A DNA stretch of 64,000 nucleotides. It comes from Aerolutibacter ruishenii. GTDB lineage: Bacteria > Pseudomonadota > Gammaproteobacteria > Xanthomonadales > Xanthomonadaceae. Under the pieces are notes generated by a model that had not been told where the DNA came from, did not search any database, and saw only the letters and a program-made list of their open reading frames with translations. A program made the translations under genes and the position numbers. This document shows positions 11,023 to 21,428 of the stretch, one piece after another; the stretch's first letter is position 1, and every line of letters begins with the position of its first letter. Where the stretch lies: the NCBI RefSeq assembly GCF_007830115.1, contig NZ_VLKP01000002.1, positions 333,072 to 397,071 on the forward strand, in the 5' to 3' direction.

Positions 11023-11023
<1 letters not shown>
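8864..11023 (-). CDS. glyS: Glycyl-tRNA synthetase beta subunit
   Basis: The beta chain of the bacterial alpha2beta2 glycyl-tRNA synthetase, recognisable from [15 protein letters not shown] near the N-terminus and the C-terminal HD/anticodon-binding region. I place the start at ATG 11023: it overlaps the glyQ stop as TGATG and is preceded, within the last glyQ codons, by a perfect AGGAGG seven bases away. That gives 719 residues with a 31-residue extension not typical of the family. ATG 10930 would give 688 residues, the usual family length, but its Shine-Dalgarno (AGGAG) is 12 bases away. Either start leaves the core intact. It forms an operon with glyQ. Confidence 0.94.
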
Positions 11024-11937
<914 letters not shown>

Positions 11938-12101
11938 GGTCTCGGAATGCACGCGACAAGGCCGGTTAGTATAGCGGCGAGGGCGACGCGGCCCGCGCAT
12001 GGCGCTCCGGCCAGCACCGGGTCGCTAGTGGGCCGTAGTCGGGCGCATTTCCCGCCGCGTCGCCTCGATGCCGCACACTTTCCTGGTCGTAGCCTGCCGC
12101 C

Positions 12102-12839
12102 GTGTCCAAGTCCGTCCGCGCCCCGTTCCTGATCCTCGAAACCGGCCAGCCGGTGCCTTCGATGCGCCGCCACCGCGGCTTCCCGCACTGGATCCGCGTC
12201 GCAGCCGGACTGGCGGCCGACGACACGGTGGTGGTCAACGTGCAGGCCGGCGAAGCGCTACCCGGGCGCGAAGGCTTCGCCGGCACGCTGATCACCGGCT
12301 CCGGCGCGATGGTCACCGACCGCGCCGAGTGGAGCGAGCGCAGTGCCGACTGGCTGCGCGAGGCCGCCCACGCCGGCATGCCGCTGCTGGGCATCTGCTA
12401 CGGCCACCAGTTGCTGGCCCACGCCCTGGGCGGCGAAGTGGCCGACCACCCGGCGGGGCGCGAGATGGGCACCATTGGCCTGGCGCTGCACGACAGCGCC
12501 GCGCACGACCCGTTGTTCGCCGGGCTGCCGGTCGCGTTCCCGGCGCAAGCCACCCACCTGCAGACCGTGCTGCGCCCGCCGGACGGCGCCACCGTACTGG
12601 CACGCTCCGAGCACGACGCCTGCCACGCCTTCCGCTGGGGCGAGCGGGCCTGGGGCCTGCAGTTCCATCCCGAGTTCAGCGCGACCCACATGCGCGGCTA
12701 CGTGCAGGCGCGTCGCGACGCCCTGCTGCGCGAAGGCCGTTGCCCCAACACGGTGGCGCGCGAGGTCAGCGCCACCCCGCACGCGCGCCGGGTGCTGCGC
12801 CGCTTCGTCCGCCACGCCCGCACCCTGTCGGGGCACTGA
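12102..12839 (+). CDS. Class I glutamine amidotransferase (GATase1-like), GMP synthase-type domain
   Basis: A stand-alone class I amidotransferase domain of 245 residues, starting at GTG 12102. The catalytic triad is visible: nucleophile Cys99 in LLGICYGHQ, and His189 and Glu191 in LQFHPEF. ITGSGAMVTD at 64-73 corresponds to the oxyanion-hole region. Proteins like this hydrolyse glutamine and pass ammonia to a partner, or hydrolyse gamma-glutamyl compounds; the substrate cannot be told from sequence alone. It is divergent from glyQ and followed, 69 bases on, by a membrane protein gene with no evident link. Confidence 0.85.
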   Translation: MSKSVRAPFLILETGQPVPSMRRHRGFPHWIRVAAGLAADDTVVVNVQAGEALPGREGFAGTLITGSGAMVTDRAEWSERSADWLREAAHAGMPLLGICYGHQLLAHALGGEVADHPAGREMGTIGLALHDSAAHDPLFAGLPVAFPAQATHLQTVLRPPDGATVLARSEHDACHAFRWGERAWGLQFHPEFSATHMRGYVQARRDALLREGRCPNTVAREVSATPHARRVLRRFVRHARTLSGH

Positions 12840-12908
12840 AGCCTCGGGTAGCATGGCGGTTGTCGGCGCGCGGTCGCGCCTGTCCAGCTTCCCCGGGGAA
12901 ACAGTTCC

Positions 12909-13826
12909 ATGACGACACGTGCGATGGGTCCGATGACGGGCCTTGGGTGGCTCAAGCGCGGCATCAACCTTGGGCGCCACAATCCGAAAGCCATCTTTGG
13001 CGGTGCGGTGCTGGTGGCCATCGGCGCGCTGCTGCCCGGGTTGCTGCAACTGATGCTCCTGGGCATGGTGGGTGACAGCGCGACCGGGCAGCTGGTGGTG
13101 ATGGGCGTGTCCACCGTGGCCTCGATCGTGCTGATGTCGTTGCTGGTCGGCGGCTACATCCGCGTGATCCATGCCACCGAACAGGGCCACCCCGCGGCGC
13201 CAACCGATGTACTCGGGCCGTTCCGTGCTGGCCAAGGGGGCGCACGACTGGTGCAGTTCGGCGTGCTGCTGGTGCTGGTGTACCTGGTGCTCGCCTCGGC
13301 GGTGATCCTGCTGGTCGGCAAGGGCTTCATCGAGTGGTACATGCAGGTGATGGCGCTGTCGCAGCGTGGCGGCGCGCCTGATCCCAACGCCATGCCCGCG
13401 TTGCCCGAAGGGTTTGGCTCGGTGATGGGCCTGGGCTTCCTGATGGCGATGTTCCTGGGGGGCGTGTACTCGATCGGTTTCGGCCAGGTGGCGCTCACCG
13501 GCCGCAGCCTGGGCGGCGCACTGAAGGATGGCCTGGCAGGCACGTTGAAGAACCTGCTGCCGCTGCTGCTGCTGGCGGTGCTGTCGATGCTGGCGCTGAT
13601 CGCGGTGGCGCTGGTGATCGGGCTGGTAGTGACCCTGCTGGCGCTGCTCGGCAACCTCGTCCACCCCGCGCTGGGCATGCTGCTGGCGCTGCCGGTGTAC
13701 CTGGCGCTGCTGCTGGGCATCTACGTGGTGATGTTCGGCGTGATGTACCAGATCTGGCGCGACGTGGCCGGCGACGTACCGCCGCCGGTGGCGCCGCCGG
13801 CCGTGGGCACTCACGTAGAGTTGTAA
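12909..13826 (+). CDS. BPSS1780-like integral membrane protein of unknown function
   Basis: A 305-residue hydrophobic protein with about six predicted membrane helices, at roughly residues 32-55, 63-85, 113-138, 172-195, 217-243 and 250-280. The opening pattern (GWLKRGINLGRHNPKAIFGGAVL) and overall layout resemble the BPSS1780 family of uncharacterised proteobacterial membrane proteins. There is no enzymatic motif. ATG 12909 follows GGGGAA with reasonable spacing. No function can be assigned. It precedes the vgrG patch and is probably transcribed on its own. Confidence 0.72.
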   Translation: MTTRAMGPMTGLGWLKRGINLGRHNPKAIFGGAVLVAIGALLPGLLQLMLLGMVGDSATGQLVVMGVSTVASIVLMSLLVGGYIRVIHATEQGHPAAPTDVLGPFRAGQGGARLVQFGVLLVLVYLVLASAVILLVGKGFIEWYMQVMALSQRGGAPDPNAMPALPEGFGSVMGLGFLMAMFLGGVYSIGFGQVALTGRSLGGALKDGLAGTLKNLLPLLLLAVLSMLALIAVALVIGLVVTLLALLGNLVHPALGMLLALPVYLALLLGIYVVMFGVMYQIWRDVAGDVPPPVAPPAVGTHVEL

Positions 13827-13907
13827 GCCGGCCACGCCGGCTCCCGCGGAACCGGCTATGATCGGCAGGTGACGTTGTTGCGGGCCGGGCCCGCCTCGTC
13901 ACGATGC

Positions 13908-13980
13908 CCCGCACAAGGAGTGCGGGAAGGGCACACACCGCGATGGCGCCGCACGGCGCATCGCGGCGGACACAAGGAGG
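13908..13980 (+). promoter_or_regulatory. vgrG leader: two hairpins and two RsmA/CsrA-like ANGGA sites
   Basis: Hairpin 1 has a perfect 7-bp stem (CCCGCAC 13908-13914 with GTGCGGG 13920-13926) presenting AAGGA in a five-base loop. Hairpin 2 (13938-13966) has 12 base pairs with one bulged G at 13945 and a GCAC loop. Directly after it comes the vgrG Shine-Dalgarno, again inside CACAAGGAG (13971-13979); the same nine bases occur at 13912-13920. ANGGA in a hairpin loop plus a second copy at the ribosome binding site is the classical arrangement for RsmA/CsrA repression. Binding itself is inferred. Confidence 0.5.
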
Positions 13981-13989
13981 TGGAACGCC

Positions 13990-16900
13990 ATGGATCTACT
14001 CGTATCGGGGCTGGCCGCGCTGGCCGCCGGCCCGCGCCAGCATGACCGCCTGCTGCGGCTGCACGCGCCGCTGGGCCCCGAAGTTCTGGTTGCCGAAACG
14101 CTGGATGGCGTGGAGTCCGTCGACGGCGGCGGCTTCCGCTTCGACCTGACCGCGCTGTCCATCGACGCGCACCTGTGCCTGGACGACCTGCTGGGCCAGC
14201 CGGTACTGCTGCAGTGGCAGACCGATGGCGATCCGGCGGCGATGGACTTGGGTGCCGGCCCGCTGCGACCGCTGCACGGCCACGTCACCCGCGTCGAACG
14301 CGTGGGCAGCAACGGCGGCCTGGCCCGCTATGCACTGCGCATCGAGCCATGGCTGGCATTCCTGCGCCAGCGCGTGGACAGCTTCGTGTTCCAGGACATG
14401 ACGGTGGTGGAGATCGTCGAGTCGGTGTTCGCCGACTACGTCGATGGCGTCGCCGGTCCCGGCGGCGGGGGGCACTGGCCCCGGCGTGGCGCTGGGCGCT
14501 GAACGACGCAGCCGTGTACCGCAAGCGCAGCCTGACCACCCAGTACGGGGAGAGCGACCTCGCCTTCGTCGAGCGACTGTTGGCGGAGGAGGGCATCGCC
14601 TACTGGTTCGAGCATGAGGGCGCCGCGTCAGCGATCGCGGGCGGGAGCGGCAGTGGTGCGCATGGCGACGCCACGCTGGGCACGCACACCCTGGTGCTGG
14701 GCGACCACCCCGAAGCCTTCGGCGAACTGGGCGCGGTGCGCCACCACCGCAGCGACGCCACCGAGCGCCACGACGGCGTGCACAACTGGTCGATCGCGCG
14801 TCGCTGGCGACCGGTGCAGATACGCCGGGGCAGTTGGGACTACAAGGCCCTGGCAGTACGCGCCACCGAAGCCGGTGGCGGTGTTGGCGGCATGACCGTG
14901 GTCGACGATGACACCGCTGGACCGTACGCCTGGTCCGATCGCGAGACCGGCCACCGCTACGCCCGACAGCAGGCCGAAGCCCTGCAGGTCGGCGCGCAGA
15001 CCGGGCAGGGCGCGGGCACGTGGCGGCACTTGCGCGCCGGTGCGCGGTTCCAACTGGTCGATGCGGGTTGGGGCGGATGGCTGGGCAGCGGTACCGGGCA
15101 CGGCGATGGCGCGCGCGCCGGCACGCGCGGCGGCACGACCGGCGATGGCGCGTATACCTGCCTGCGCGTGCACCACTGTGCCCGTAACAACCTTGGTGCG
15201 GAGATCTTTGCCGCCGTGGGGCGCGCGCTTGGTCCGATTGCGATGCAGGCGCCGGCGTTGCCGGAGGCATGGGCCGACGATGTCCAACGGGGTGGCGACT
15301 TCAGTTCCTCCCGCGCGTTCGCCGGCCGACTCGGCGACTGCGGCGCGAACGCGGCAAACGCCCTCCGGGGCAGCATCCCCTCTGTCGATGCTGCGCTGTC
15401 TGCGGACGCAAGCACCGCCGTGGCGACGTTTGCGGGGCGGGTGCGCGATGCCGTTGGGCTTGGCGATGTCCTTGGTGCTGATGAGCCCGGCGCGTACTTC
15501 TACCAGAACGCTTTCGAGGCGATCCCCGCTGCGTTGCCATACCGGGCCATCACCGTGGACGGCCACGGCGTCCGCCGCCACCCGCGCCCCACCGCGCATG
15601 GCACCCAGACCGCCATCGTGGTCAGCGACGGCGCCCCGCAGCTGACCGACCGCGACCACCGCATCAAGGTGCAGTTCCCGTGGCAGCGCGGCGGCAACGC
15701 CGGCAATCGCCTGTCGCATCCTTCGAGCGACGACAACGCCCCCGCCATCGGCGCCGCCTGGACCTGGGTCCGCGTGGCCGGACCGTGGGCGGGCGACAAC
15801 TGGGGCAGCGTGTTCGTGCCGCGCCAGGGCCAGGAGGTGCTGGTGGCGTTCCTCGAAGGCGATATCGACCGCCCGGTGGTGATCGGCGCGGTCTACAACG
15901 GCCAGGGCCAGGCGGACGCCGCGCACAACCGGATCGGTGCGAGCGCCGCCGGTGCGACCGGCAATGCACCGGCATGGTTCGACGGCAACGAACACCTGGC
16001 GGTGTTCACCGGCATCAAGAGCCAGCAGCTGGCCGAAAGCCAGGGCGGTGGCGGCGGCTACCAGCAGCTGCGGCTGGACGACACGCCGGGTCAGGGGCGG
16101 GTGCAGGCGGAGACGACGCAGTACGCCAGCGGGTTGACGCTGGGCCACCTCAAGGCCGGCACCGACAACGTGCGCGGCGCCGAGCGCGGTTTTGGCGTCG
16201 AACTGACGACACAGGCCAGTGGCGCGCTGCGCGCGGGTGCCGGCCTGCTGCTGAGCACCGAACGCGGCCGGCAGCAGTTGAGCGCCGATGGCGCCCTGCA
16301 ACAGCTGCGGCAGGGCGAGCAGTTGCTGCAAGGGCTGCAGGACGCCGCCAAGGCGCAACACGCGACGCTGCCGGGCGAGGGTGCCGCGCTGCCGGCGCAA
16401 CAGGCGCTCAGGACGTTGCAGGAAAGCCTGCAGGCCGTGCAGCGCGGCAGCGCGCCCGGCGACGGCATCGGTGGCGGCGAGGGCGAGGCGCCGGGCTGGT
16501 CCGCACCGGCAATCGTGGCCAGCAGCCCGGACGGTATCGTCAGCGTGACCCCGGCGGACCAGGTGTGGGCGGCCGGCCAGCAGGCCACGCTGAGCGCGGA
16601 ACAGGACCTGCAGTGGCTGACCCAGGGCGAGGCCGTGCTGGCCACGGCCGGAGGCATTGTGCTGTATGCCCATGGCAACCCCGCGCCGGCCGGCAAGCCG
16701 AACCAGGAGCGCGGCATCGCGCTGCACGCGGCGCAGGGCGCGGTGAGCGTGCGGGCGCACAAGCACCTGGCGCGGGTGGCAGCGCTGACCCAGGTGACGA
16801 TCGCGAGCACGCAGGCGGACGTGAGCGTCGCGGCGGGCACGCACGTGCTGGCGACCGCCGCCGGCGCCTACCTCCGGTTGAAGGGCGCCGATATCGAACT

Positions 16901-17171
16901 GGGCGCGCCGGGGAAGATTGAATTCAAAGCGACCCGGAAAAATCTGACAGGCCCCCGAAGTGCGTCGCCGGATTTGCCCGAGCTGCCGAAGACGAGCGGT
17001 GACTTCGCCCAGAGTTTTGCCCTGTTCTCGCTGGAAGGCGTGGCCCCGGAGGGCGCCAAGGCCATCCTGTTCGATCCGGACCAGCGCGGCGGGGCATGGG
17101 AAGGCCAGGCGGACGCGAGCGGTGTGACGACCTTGGACGTGAAGAAGGCAGGACGCAATGGAGCGAGATGA
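13990..17171 (+). pseudogene. vgrG: Type VI secretion spike protein VgrG, interrupted by a single-base frameshift
   Basis: Joined over the shift, this is a VgrG of about 1060 residues. The frame from ATG 13990 (strong AAGGAGG upstream) gives the gp27-like base and stops at 14502. The homologous sequence continues in the -1 frame from about 14472 (ALAPAWRWALNDAAVYRKR) to the stop at 17169-17171. One extra G in the G6 run 14467-14472 would restore one frame, reading GGGGALAPAW. Downstream are the gp5 OB fold (about 15540-15900, with KVQFPW and VFVPRQGQEVLVAFLEGD) and the DUF2345 repeat region. A short tail (FALFSLEG...TTLDV) resembles the transthyretin-like effector-docking domain of some VgrGs. 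No other T6SS structural gene is in the window. It could be a real pseudogene, slippage/phase variation, or a sequencing error. Confidence 0.85.
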
Positions 17172-17865
17172 AATTCCCATGGCAACCCGAATGGTGGTGC
17201 CGGTTGTTGCGATGTTTCTGGGATTTTCGGCCTGCACCAAAGCCAAGGACGACATGCCGGTCGTTGTTGCTCAACCCTTGCCAGTTTCCAGGCTGGATGC
17301 ACGAAGTGCTGGCGAGGCGCCGGAGCGCTCCATCCAATTTCGGGACGCTATTGGATGGCATGTCCTGGCGCTATCGAAATCCAAAGTCCACAAGCCTTTT
17401 GATGAATTCCAGGATGAGGACGTGATCAGGTTGTCCGCAACGCTCTATCGGCGCGATCCCGATAACGGGAGGCTGGGCAAGGTTTGGGAAATCCGGGATT
17501 CTGTTTCATGTGTCGGACTCGATATCGCGGCTGATTTTTTTCATCAGGCCACGTCTGTCACCGACCTGGACGGCAATGGTCGTGTGGAAGTCACTGTCGC
17601 CTACCGGATGTTCTGTGGCGGCGGGGTGGATCCAAAGGAAGTGAAGGTGATAATGCGGGAAGGCGGGCGCAAATATGCCTTGCGAGGCGAGTCCCGAATC
17701 GAGGTGAAGGGGCAGGCCCCGTACGGCGGGCAGCGTGAGAAGTCCCGGTTGCCTTCGTCGACGCCAAAGGTATTCGTCGATCACCTGGAGAAGACGTGGC
17801 GTGCTGTTTACATCGAACGTCCCTTGACCCGCTGGGACGGTTGTTTTCCCGGTTGGGACGCATGA
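17158..17865 (+). CDS. Lipoprotein of unknown function downstream of vgrG (resembles the M949_RS01915 family)
   Basis: A 235-residue protein (or 228 from ATG 17179) with a lipoprotein signal: VVPVVAMFLGFSAC gives a lipidated cysteine near residue 26. The mature part is soluble and contains VTDLDGNGRVEVTVAYRMFC, an EF-hand/FG-GAP-like calcium loop, and little else I recognise. The overall look recalls proteins annotated as the M949_RS01915 surface-polysaccharide family, but this is memory-based and tentative. It overlaps the vgrG 3' end by 14 bases. Two 60-base lines counted by hand (17341-17460) give about 54% G+C, clearly below its neighbours, and the codon use is less biased, suggesting acquisition. 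A periplasmic lipoprotein behind vgrG could be an immunity protein whose effector has been lost, but no effector is visible. Confidence 0.7.
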   Translation: MERDEIPMATRMVVPVVAMFLGFSACTKAKDDMPVVVAQPLPVSRLDARSAGEAPERSIQFRDAIGWHVLALSKSKVHKPFDEFQDEDVIRLSATLYRRDPDNGRLGKVWEIRDSVSCVGLDIAADFFHQATSVTDLDGNGRVEVTVAYRMFCGGGVDPKEVKVIMREGGRKYALRGESRIEVKGQAPYGGQREKSRLPSSTPKVFVDHLEKTWRAVYIERPLTRWDGCFPGWDA

Positions 17866-17905
17866 TCGGCTTTGCGATCCTGACGGGTGCCGCAGGTAGG
17901 GGATA

Positions 17906-18865
17906 ATGCCCGCCTCGCCGCTACATCCCGCTCCGATGTCCCTGCCCCCGTTCCCCGACTACCCCTTCCATCCCTGCCGCTTCGAGGTCCGCCCCGGCAT
18001 CGCCCTGAGCTACCTCGACGAGGGCCCGCGCGATGGCGAAGTCGTGGTCATGCTCCACGGCAACCCGTCGTGGAGTTTCTACTGGCGCCACCTGGTGCTG
18101 GGCCTGCGCGACCCCGTCGAGGGCCGAGGCTATCGCTGCATCGTGCCGGACCATGTCGGCATGGGCCTGTCGGACCGGCCCGACGATGCGGTCGATGCGA
18201 TGCCGCGGTACGACTACACCCTGCAATCCCGCGTCGATGACCTGACCGCGCTGCTCGACCACCTTGGCATCACCGGCCCGGTGACACTGGCGGTGCACGA
18301 CTGGGGTGGCATGGTCGGCTTCGGCTGGGCGCTGTCGCACATGCCGCAGGTCAAGCGGCTGGTGATCCTCAACACCGCGGCCTTCCCGTTGCCGGCGGCC
18401 AAGCCGATGCCGTGGCAGCTGTCGCTGGGCCGCGATCCGAAGGTCGGCGGTTTCCTGATCCGCGCCTTCAACCTGTTCGCCCGTGGCGCGGCGTGGTTGG
18501 GCACCGAGCGCCGCCTGCCGGCCGCCGTGCGCCGCGGTTACTCCACGCCCTACAACGGTTGGCGAAACGCGATCAGCACGCTGCGCTTCATGCAGGACAT
18601 CCCGCTGCGCGAAGGCGATCGTGCCTGGCCGCTGCTCGAGGCCGTGGGCAGTGCCTTGCCGCAGTACGCAGATCGTCCGGCCTTCATCGGCTGGGGCCTG
18701 AAGGACTTCGTGTTCGACCGCCACTTCCTCGAAGGCTTCCGCCGCGCGCTTCCCGATGCCGAGGTACACGCGTTCGACGATGCCAACCATTACGTGCTGG
18801 AAGACAAGCACGAAGTGTTGGTGCCCGCGATCCGCGACTTCCTAGACCGGCATCCTCTGGATTGA
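17906..18865 (+). CDS. oleB: Alpha/beta hydrolase OleB (beta-lactone decarboxylase of olefin synthesis)
   Basis: A haloalkane-dehalogenase-like alpha/beta hydrolase of 319 residues. It has the oxyanion motif HGNPSWSFYW, the nucleophile elbow VHDWGG with Asp132, and the catalytic histidine in DANHYVLED near residue 295. In the Ole pathway OleB decarboxylates the beta-lactone made by OleC to give the cis-olefin. The assignment rests on the fold plus neighbouring oleC and oleD. ATG 17906 follows AGGGGAT; ATG 17936 would shorten it by ten residues. It starts only 40 bases after the lipoprotein gene of the vgrG patch. OleA, the condensing enzyme, is not in the window. Confidence 0.85.
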   Translation: MPASPLHPAPMSLPPFPDYPFHPCRFEVRPGIALSYLDEGPRDGEVVVMLHGNPSWSFYWRHLVLGLRDPVEGRGYRCIVPDHVGMGLSDRPDDAVDAMPRYDYTLQSRVDDLTALLDHLGITGPVTLAVHDWGGMVGFGWALSHMPQVKRLVILNTAAFPLPAAKPMPWQLSLGRDPKVGGFLIRAFNLFARGAAWLGTERRLPAAVRRGYSTPYNGWRNAISTLRFMQDIPLREGDRAWPLLEAVGSALPQYADRPAFIGWGLKDFVFDRHFLEGFRRALPDAEVHAFDDANHYVLEDKHEVLVPAIRDFLDRHPLD

Positions 18866-18994
18866 GCTTCACCAGACGATCCCGCTCGTTCCAGTGAGCG
18901 GGGCCGTTTGCGCAGGCGTTTGCCGGCCGCGCCAGCTGCCGCGATCGTTACCAGCGGCGGCGGTCAGGCCGGCTGCCCGGGCAGTCTCGCCCGA

Positions 18995-19444
18995 TCACGC
19001 CGCAATCGGCGGCGGCACCGCCGGTGGCGCGTTGCCACCATCGTTTGGGTTGTCGCTGCCGTCCGGGTTGCCGTCGCCGTCGTTGGCCGCCGCCTCGCGC
19101 CAGATCCAGTCCGCGGGGGTCAGTGCGGGCAGGCCGTGGGCCAGCCGGGCCTTGTCGCACTGCGGGCTGGGCGCGCCGAACTCATACGAGGCGGGCACGT
19201 CGCGGCACGGCTGCGGGCGCACCGGGTGGATGCTGCAGCGGCTGTAGCGGCCGATGTCGGCGTCCAGCGCCACGCAGCGCGGATGCTCCTGCGAGGTGCC
19301 GCGCATGACGCGTTCATGCTGGCGCAGCGGCTCGGTCAGCTCCGGTGGCACGACGCCGCCCAGCGTAGGGTCGGCTTCGGACCAGTGGAAGCTGATGCGG
19401 AAGTAGGCACAGCAGGCACCGCAGGTCAGGCAGGGATGGGGCAT
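18995..19444 (-). CDS. YkgJ-family cysteine-cluster protein
   Basis: A small protein (149 residues) opening with MPHPCLTCGACCAYF. Cys5, Cys8, Cys11 and Cys12, together with Cys57, Cys70, Cys80 and Cys96 (CSIHPVRPQPC), match the UPF0153/YkgJ cysteine cluster, thought to bind zinc or an iron-sulphur centre; function is unknown. The tail from about residue 118 is Asp/Gly/Asn/Pro-rich and probably disordered. It lies on the opposite strand between oleB and oleC, splitting the ole genes into two transcription units. Confidence 0.82.
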   Translation of the reverse strand: MPHPCLTCGACCAYFRISFHWSEADPTLGGVVPPELTEPLRQHERVMRGTSQEHPRCVALDADIGRYSRCSIHPVRPQPCRDVPASYEFGAPSPQCDKARLAHGLPALTPADWIWREAAANDGDGNPDGSDNPNDGGNAPPAVPPPIAA

Positions 19445-19670
19445 GGGCGTGGCGCGAGTGGGTGGGGTGCCCCGGGGCCTTGTGGCCCAGGGAGTCCGGC
19501 GCCGGGGACCGCCGACCCGTCCCGCTCCACGGGGAGCAGGCGGCTGAGGTCGCGTGTGATGGCCTCGGGTGGCGCGGTCCGAGGCAGGGAATGCCGCTGC
19601 CGGCGGTTGGCCAATTTTTCAGCATCCCCCAGGGCCGCGCAAGTGCGGTGCGACAGGCGACAATGAACGG

Positions 19671-21428
19671 ATGAACGCCCCCTGCAACATCGCCGCCGCG
19701 TTGCCACGGCTGGCCGCCGAGCGTCCCGACCAGGTCGCCCTGCGCTGCCCCGGCACGCGCGGCCCCGACGGCCTGGCCCGCTATGACGTCGAGCTGACCT
19801 ACGCCGCGCTGGACCGGCGCAGTGACGCCATTGCCGCCGGCCTCGCCCGCCACGGCATCACGCGCGGTACCCGCACGGTGGTGATGGTGCGACCCTCGCC
19901 CGAGTTCTTCCTGTTGATGTTCGCGCTGTTCAAGGCCGGGGCGGTGCCGGTGCTGGTCGACCCGGGCATCGACAAGCGCGCGCTGCGCCAGTGCCTGGAC
20001 GAGGCCCAGCCGCAGGCGTTCATCGGCATCCCCCTGGCACACCTGGCACGGCGACTGCTGGGCTGGGCGAAGGCGGCGGCGGTGCTCATCACCACCGGCC
20101 GCCGGCCGTGGCTCGCCGACGTGACCTTGGCCGCAGTGGAGCAGGCCGGTGACGGCGCGGGCCCGCAGCTGGCCGACACCGCGCCCGACGACGTGGCCGC
20201 GATCCTGTTCACCAGCGGCTCCACCGGCGTGCCCAAGGGCGTGGTCTACCGCCACCGCCATTTCGTCGCACAGATCGAACTGCTCGGTCGCGCCTTCGGC
20301 CTGCAGGCCGGCGGAGTGGACCTGCCGACCTTTCCGCCGTTCGCGCTGTTCGACCCGGCGCTGGGGCTGACCTCGGTGATCCCGGACATGGACCCGACCC
20401 GCCCGGCGAACGCCGATCCGCGCCGCCTGCACGACGCCATCGCCCGCTTCGGCGTGGACCAGCTGTTCGGCTCGCCGGCACTGGTGGCAGTGCTGGCACG
20501 CCATGGCCAGCCGCTGCCGACGCTGCGCCGGGTGACCTCGGCCGGCGCGCCGGTACCGCCCGATACGGTGGCCGCGCTGCGCGCGCTGCTGCCCGCCGAT
20601 GCGCAGTTCTGGACCCCCTATGGCGCCACCGAGTGCCTCCCGGTAGCGGTGGTGGAAGGCGGCGAGTTGCAGGCCACCCGGGCCGCCACGGAGGCGGGCG
20701 CCGGCACCTGCGTCGGCCGCCCGGTGCCGCCCAACGAGGTGCGCATCATCGCCATCACCGACGACGCCATCGCCGAGTGGGACCAGGCGCGCGTACTGGG
20801 CGTAGGTGAGGTGGGCGAGATCACGGTGGCGGGACCGACCACGACCGATACCTATTTCAATCGCGAGGCACAGACCCGGCAGGCCAAGATTCGTGAGCGG
20901 CTGATGGAGACCGCTGCATCGGGGGAGTCCGTAGCGCCTGTCGCCACCGGGTTCGCCGCCACAATCGCTTCGACGGAGGGCGAAGCTGAATCGCCGGGTG
21001 GAGCGCGCGAGCGCATCGTCCACCGCATGGGCGACGTGGGCTATTTCGACGCCGAAGGTCGCCTATGGTTCTGCGGGCGCAAATCGCATCGCGTGGAAAC
21101 GCTCGATGGCCCGCTGTACACCGAGCAGGTCGAGCCGGCGTTCAACGTGCACCCGCAGGTGCGGCGCACGGCGCTGGTGGGGGTCGCAATGGGTAACACA
21201 CGCCCCCGGTATCCCGTGCTCTGCGTCGAGCTGGCCGAAGGCATTCCCGTCCGCGAGTGGCCGCGCATCGAGCGCGAACTGCGCGACCTCGCCGCGCGCC
21301 ATCCGCACACCGCACGCATCAGCCGTTTCCTGCGCCACAAGCGCTTCCCGGTGGACATCCGCCACAACGCCAAGATCGGCCGCGAGAAGCTCGCTGTCTG
21401 GGCCGCGCAGCAAGGAGTCAACGCATGA
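19671..21428 (+). CDS. oleC: AMP-dependent beta-lactone synthetase OleC
   Basis: An acyl-CoA synthetase-superfamily enzyme of 585 residues. It carries the AMP-binding loop [10 protein letters not shown] at 181-190, the YGATE-type motif ([11 protein letters not shown]) and the [21 protein letters not shown] hinge region. OleC converts a 2-alkyl-3-hydroxy acid to a cis-beta-lactone using ATP. ATG 19671 is used because [24 protein letters not shown] is the family-like start; the frame is open further upstream but not conserved. The stop overlaps the oleD ATG (ATGA), so the two are coupled. An Ala/Ser/Glu-rich stretch at 20902-21000 sits between KIRER and IVHRMGD and looks like an in-frame insertion. 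Confidence 0.9.
   Translation: MNAPCNIAAALPRLAAERPDQVALRCPGTRGPDGLARYDVELTYAALDRRSDAIAAGLARHGITRGTRTVVMVRPSPEFFLLMFALFKAGAVPVLVDPGIDKRALRQCLDEAQPQAFIGIPLAHLARRLLGWAKAAAVLITTGRRPWLADVTLAAVEQAGDGAGPQLADTAPDDVAAILFTSGSTGVPKGVVYRHRHFVAQIELLGRAFGLQAGGVDLPTFPPFALFDPALGLTSVIPDMDPTRPANADPRRLHDAIARFGVDQLFGSPALVAVLARHGQPLPTLRRVTSAGAPVPPDTVAALRALLPADAQFWTPYGATECLPVAVVEGGELQATRAATEAGAGTCVGRPVPPNEVRIIAITDDAIAEWDQARVLGVGEVGEITVAGPTTTDTYFNREAQTRQAKIRERLMETAASGESVAPVATGFAATIASTEGEAESPGGARERIVHRMGDVGYFDAEGRLWFCGRKSHRVETLDGPLYTEQVEPAFNVHPQVRRTALVGVAMGNTRPRYPVLCVELAEGIPVREWPRIERELRDLAARHPHTARISRFLRHKRFPVDIRHNAKIGREKLAVWAAQQGVNA

Noticed and set aside
14628..17255. An 875-codon open frame on the minus strand opposite vgrG.
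   Set aside because: Antisense shadow; VgrG domains are clear on the plus strand.
13990..17865. The vgrG patch considered as a complete type VI secretion cluster or prophage.
   Set aside because: No sheath, baseplate, ClpV, TssM or phage genes are present; it is an orphan vgrG with one follower gene.
18894..19666. Plus-strand open frames between oleB and oleC.
   Set aside because: The minus strand here encodes the YkgJ-like cysteine protein with a conserved motif; the plus frames have no motif.
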